Assembly: GCA_037443205.1 (NCBI GenBank)
Contig: JBBIOU010000008.1
Location: 36,951-100,950 of the forward strand
Source of the DNA: JBBIOU01 sp037443205
GTDB taxonomy: Bacteria > Bacteroidota > Bacteroidia > Flavobacteriales_D > UBA2798
Reading direction: 5' to 3'
Length of the DNA stretch: 64,000 nucleotides
Shown here: piece by piece, positions 61,814 through 64,000 of the stretch
Layout of the letters: every line of letters begins with the position of its first letter
Position numbering within the stretch: the stretch's first letter is position 1
Notes under the pieces: model-generated
The model's database searches: none
What the model was told of the DNA's origin: nothing
What the model saw: only the letters and a program-made list of their open reading frames with translations
Program-made: the position numbers and the translations under genes

Positions 61814-62390
61814 TTTCCTTTCCTGCCCCTTTAATCCAAAAAAGTTTTCTATAATTAGTATTTTTCTCTTAAACCCCTCCACCTTTCACCCTGCATAGCA
61901 GAACATACGTTTTTTTAGCCCAATAGCTATCGGGCTTAGTGCTAAATTTGTTTTTTTGTTATAACCCTGCCTATTTTCATGGAGTGTAATTTACGAAGCG
62001 GAGTGCGCGATCAAGAAAGAAAAGTAATTTTATTTACTATTTTTCTGCTAATGTATATTTTACCTTACTTTCTTTTGTCTTAGAAACAAAAGAAAGTAAC
62101 AAAGAAAAGTTCAAGACGCAAATAAGCTTCAGCGCGCTCTAAAAACTTCTTAACGCAAATGCATTACATCTGCATTTGCTAAAGTTTTTATTCACGCCAT
62201 GCACACGCCCGCATTTGCGTCAGGCTTACGCGCTTTAAAAACCTCTGTGTTACTCTGTGCTCTCTGTGGTTAAAAAATTTTTCCTTAAATTTGGCTAAGC
62301 AGTTTAATGACGAGTAAAACACATATAACCAATTACTCTCCGTTTGGCGTCCTCCTACAAAACCGAAATTTTACGGGTGTGGGGTATAGG
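61814..62390 (+). repeat. RHS-cassette repeat, copy 2 (full)
   Basis: The 3' part (62005-62390) matches copy 1 and the 5' part (61814 onward) matches copy 3 at a constant offset of 1920 nt. It holds a near-palindrome AGCCCAATAGCTATCGGGCT (61917-61936), the 14-bp hairpin (62065-62099), the nested palindrome, three CTCTGTG heptamers and the -7 box. It fills the 534-nt gap between cassettes; no other gene is seen in that gap. Confidence 0.9.
62286..62293 (+). promoter_or_regulatory. Candidate -7 box inside repeat copy 2
   Basis: TAAATTTG at the same place as in copy 1, 13 nt before the cassette 2 ATG. Confidence 0.5.
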
Positions 62391-63353
62391 TACGGGTTTG
62401 AAGGAATCGAAAAGACAGACGAAGTAAGCGGAGAGGGCAACCACTACCAATTTAAGTATAGAGAATATGACCCAAGAATAGGGCGTTTTTGGTCTGTTGA
62501 CCCATTAGCAGACCACCCGAACCAAATAGGAATGTCGCCTTACAGTGCATTTTGGAATAATCCGATTTATTGGACAGACTCAACAGGTCTATGCCCTGAT
62601 TGTCCTGATGGGAAATATGTGGTGCAAAAGGGGGATATGTATTGGGATTTAGAAAATAAGTGGGGATTAGAACACGGAAATTTAGAGAAGTGGAATCCTG
62701 GAGTTGGCCCAAAAAATTTACAAATAGGTCAAACTATCAATACAATAGAACCTATTAAGCCGTTTACTGATATAGCGTCAACAACAGGAAATGTAACACA
62801 GGGACAATCAGATAATCAACTAAGAGAATTTTTATCAGGAGCAAGCAATACTATCGGTTTTCTTTCAATCGGTGTAGGTGCTATTGAACACTTAGGAGGA
62901 CTTGAAAAGGCAACTGAACTTCTTAAAGAAGGGAAGTTTGAAGCTGTTTGGAATGGAGAAACAAAACAATGGTCATTAAAGTTCCAAGGAAATAAAACAG
63001 TCCCTGCTGAATTTGTTCAACAGTCTAAATCTTCATATATATCAAAAGCCGTTTCTAATACCCGTCTTTTAAATGCTGTAAAAACTGGTGGAATTATTTT
63101 AAGCGTATCCGGGGTAGGTATTAGTGTAGTACAATTAGTAAGAGGCGATATTGGTGCAGTTGAATTTGTCGCAGATATGGCATTTACAGGTGTTGCCATT
63201 TGGGCAGGCCCTGCCGGCTGGATAGCTTCTTCAATGTATTTTGTGGCAAAAATTGCATTTGATGGTAAGCCTACGCAACATTCTAACGTCAAGGGGTATG
63301 ATTTATCAAGGCAACAGATTATGAGGCATCCATATTTTGTACCTAAAAAATAA
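62307..63353 (+). CDS. Orphan RHS tip with LysM-like and hydrophobic C-terminal domain (cassette 2)
   Basis: 348 aa. Residues 1-95 repeat the RHS core end seen in cassette 1 (ITNYSPFGVLL, YRYGFEGIEKTDEV, YDPRIGRFWSVDPLA), then the sequences diverge fully. A LysM-like module at about 103-146 (YVVQKGDMYWDLENKWGLEH, LQIGQTINT) could bind peptidoglycan. The C-terminal part has glycine-rich hydrophobic stretches (258-316, GGIILSVSGVGISVVQ, MAFTGVAIWAGPAGWIA), suggesting membrane insertion or pore formation. A small membrane protein gene follows after 12 nt. As in cassette 1, no YD repeats or export signal are present. The toxin role is inferred from architecture. Confidence 0.85.
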   Translation: MTSKTHITNYSPFGVLLQNRNFTGVGYRYGFEGIEKTDEVSGEGNHYQFKYREYDPRIGRFWSVDPLADHPNQIGMSPYSAFWNNPIYWTDSTGLCPDCPDGKYVVQKGDMYWDLENKWGLEHGNLEKWNPGVGPKNLQIGQTINTIEPIKPFTDIASTTGNVTQGQSDNQLREFLSGASNTIGFLSIGVGAIEHLGGLEKATELLKEGKFEAVWNGETKQWSLKFQGNKTVPAEFVQQSKSSYISKAVSNTRLLNAVKTGGIILSVSGVGISVVQLVRGDIGAVEFVADMAFTGVAIWAGPAGWIASSMYFVAKIAFDGKPTQHSNVKGYDLSRQQIMRHPYFVPKK

Positions 63354-63365
63354 TCCGCAGGAAAT

Positions 63366-63734
63366 ATGATGAAATACGTAGATTATTTCTTTTACAAATT
63401 TTATTGCACAATATTAAAAACAGGTGAAAAAGAAAGCCCCTATATTAACGCCTATATTGGTATAGCAGCAATGATTAGTTTCAACATTTTATCAGTAATA
63501 CTTTTGCTTGGAATAGATTTGGGAGAAAAAGAGGTTATAAGTATGCTCTTTTGCTTGATAGCAACTACTTATTTTTTGTTTGTTTATAAACAGCGATACA
63601 TTAAAATATATAGCCGTTTTGTAAATAATGACCCATATCCAAGATTAGGTTACGTAATTGTTATTAGCTACATTGTGCTTTCCTTTGCGGGAATAATTTG
63701 CGCTGCTTTTGCGGTTCGGAATGGATTAGCTTAG
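63366..63734 (+). CDS. Small membrane protein, candidate immunity to cassette 2
   Basis: 122 aa with three hydrophobic segments (IGIAAMISFNILSVILLLGI, MLFCLIATTYFLFVY, YVIVISYIVLSFAGIICAAF). No family recognised. It begins 12 nt after the cassette 2 gene and ends where repeat copy 3 begins. A membrane-embedded immunity protein is what one expects if the partner toxin attacks the membrane, which fits the hydrophobic C-terminus of cassette 2. Confidence 0.6.
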   Translation: MMKYVDYFFYKFYCTILKTGEKESPYINAYIGIAAMISFNILSVILLLGIDLGEKEVISMLFCLIATTYFLFVYKQRYIKIYSRFVNNDPYPRLGYVIVISYIVLSFAGIICAAFAVRNGLA

Positions 63735-64000
63735 TTCTTTTCCAACCCCTGCAATCCAAAAAAGTTTTCCACAATTAGGGTTTTGCACTAAAGCCACTTC
63801 ACCTTTCACCCTGCATAGCAGAACATACGTTTTTTTAGCCCAATAGCTATCGGGCTTAGTGCCAAATTTGTTTTTTCGTTATAACCCGGCCTATTTTCAT
63901 GGTATGTAATTTACAAAGCGGAATGCGCGATCAAGAAAGAAAAAAATTTTATTTACTATTTTTCTGCTAATGTATATTTTACCTTACTTTCTTTTGTCTT
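63734..64000 (+). repeat. RHS-cassette repeat, copy 3 (cut by window end)
   Basis: Matches copy 2 at offset 1920, including the AGCCC...GGGCT near-palindrome (63837-63856) and the left arm of the 14-bp hairpin, with small differences near 63942-63950. It implies a third RHS cassette beyond the window. Confidence 0.9.

Noticed and set aside
61917..61936. AGCCC...GGGCT near-palindrome in repeat copy 2 as a terminator
   Set aside because: The T-run lies before the stem on the plus strand, and A residues follow it on the minus strand, so it does not fit a rho-independent terminator in either direction.

Overview
The window looks like chromosomal DNA of an AT-rich Bacteroidota bacterium, probably an environmental Chitinophagales/Sphingobacteriia-type lineage (the exact clade is inference). 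Clues are a T9SS-type C-terminal sorting tail, DUF4369/TlpA thioredoxin lipoproteins, BshA of bacillithiol synthesis, PD40/OmpA proteins, YwqK/MORN and GIN-domain proteins, short 5' leaders, almost no Shine-Dalgarno sequences, and many copies of the Bacteroidota -7 box TAnnTTTG just upstream of genes.

Layout. 0.1-5.5 kb (+): SPFH-GYF protein, zinc-ribbon membrane protein, bioA, AMP nucleosidase, holA. 5.7-10.3 kb: accA (-), ispE, lysS, metF (+). 10.3-15.0 kb (-): four-gene unit of amino-acid permease, lipoprotein, serine hydrolase and rlmB. 15.1-19.1 kb (+): aroE, a PaaI-type thioesterase, thiolase, an S23-like four-helix protein, an SbtA-type permease. 19.2-24.1 kb: a helical-repeat protein (-), a CsgG-like exported protein, a structured small-RNA candidate with its own terminator, a coiled-coil membrane protein and a small minus-strand locus with a probably broken lipoprotein ORF. 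24.1-34.1 kb (+): gatB, two tandem TlpA-like proteins, envelope proteins with an OmpA/PD40 protein, a NarL-type two-component pair and a small exported protein. 34.5-37.5 kb: a NagZ-like GH3/beta-lactamase fusion.

37.5-47.3 kb is DNA-repair rich: the ligase-associated set (PdeM, Lhr-like helicase, ATP-dependent ligase, MBL exonuclease) forms a minus-strand operon with DUF429 and DUF2461 genes. An inverted hsp20 splits it, and a divergent iron-sulfur photolyase flanks it. 47.3-59.4 kb holds bshA, a TetR regulator with a candidate operator, mazG, a PagL-like deacylase, a GIN-domain lipoprotein, a T9SS cargo, a 2-oxoacid dehydrogenase E2 and a large TPR/PD40/OmpA-like (PorE-like) protein. Divergent tRNA-Arg(CCG) and initiator tRNA-Met(CAT) genes follow.

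59.7-64.0 kb is the accessory part and the most interesting: a tandem array of orphan RHS C-terminal cassettes. Each unit has a near-identical noncoding repeat rich in inverted repeats and ending in a candidate promoter, a short RHS tip fused to a different C-terminal domain, and a small exported or membrane protein that is a candidate immunity gene. Two complete units and the start of a third repeat are visible. The array begins inside the 3' end of a GIY-YIG gene whose tail matches another dispersed repeat.
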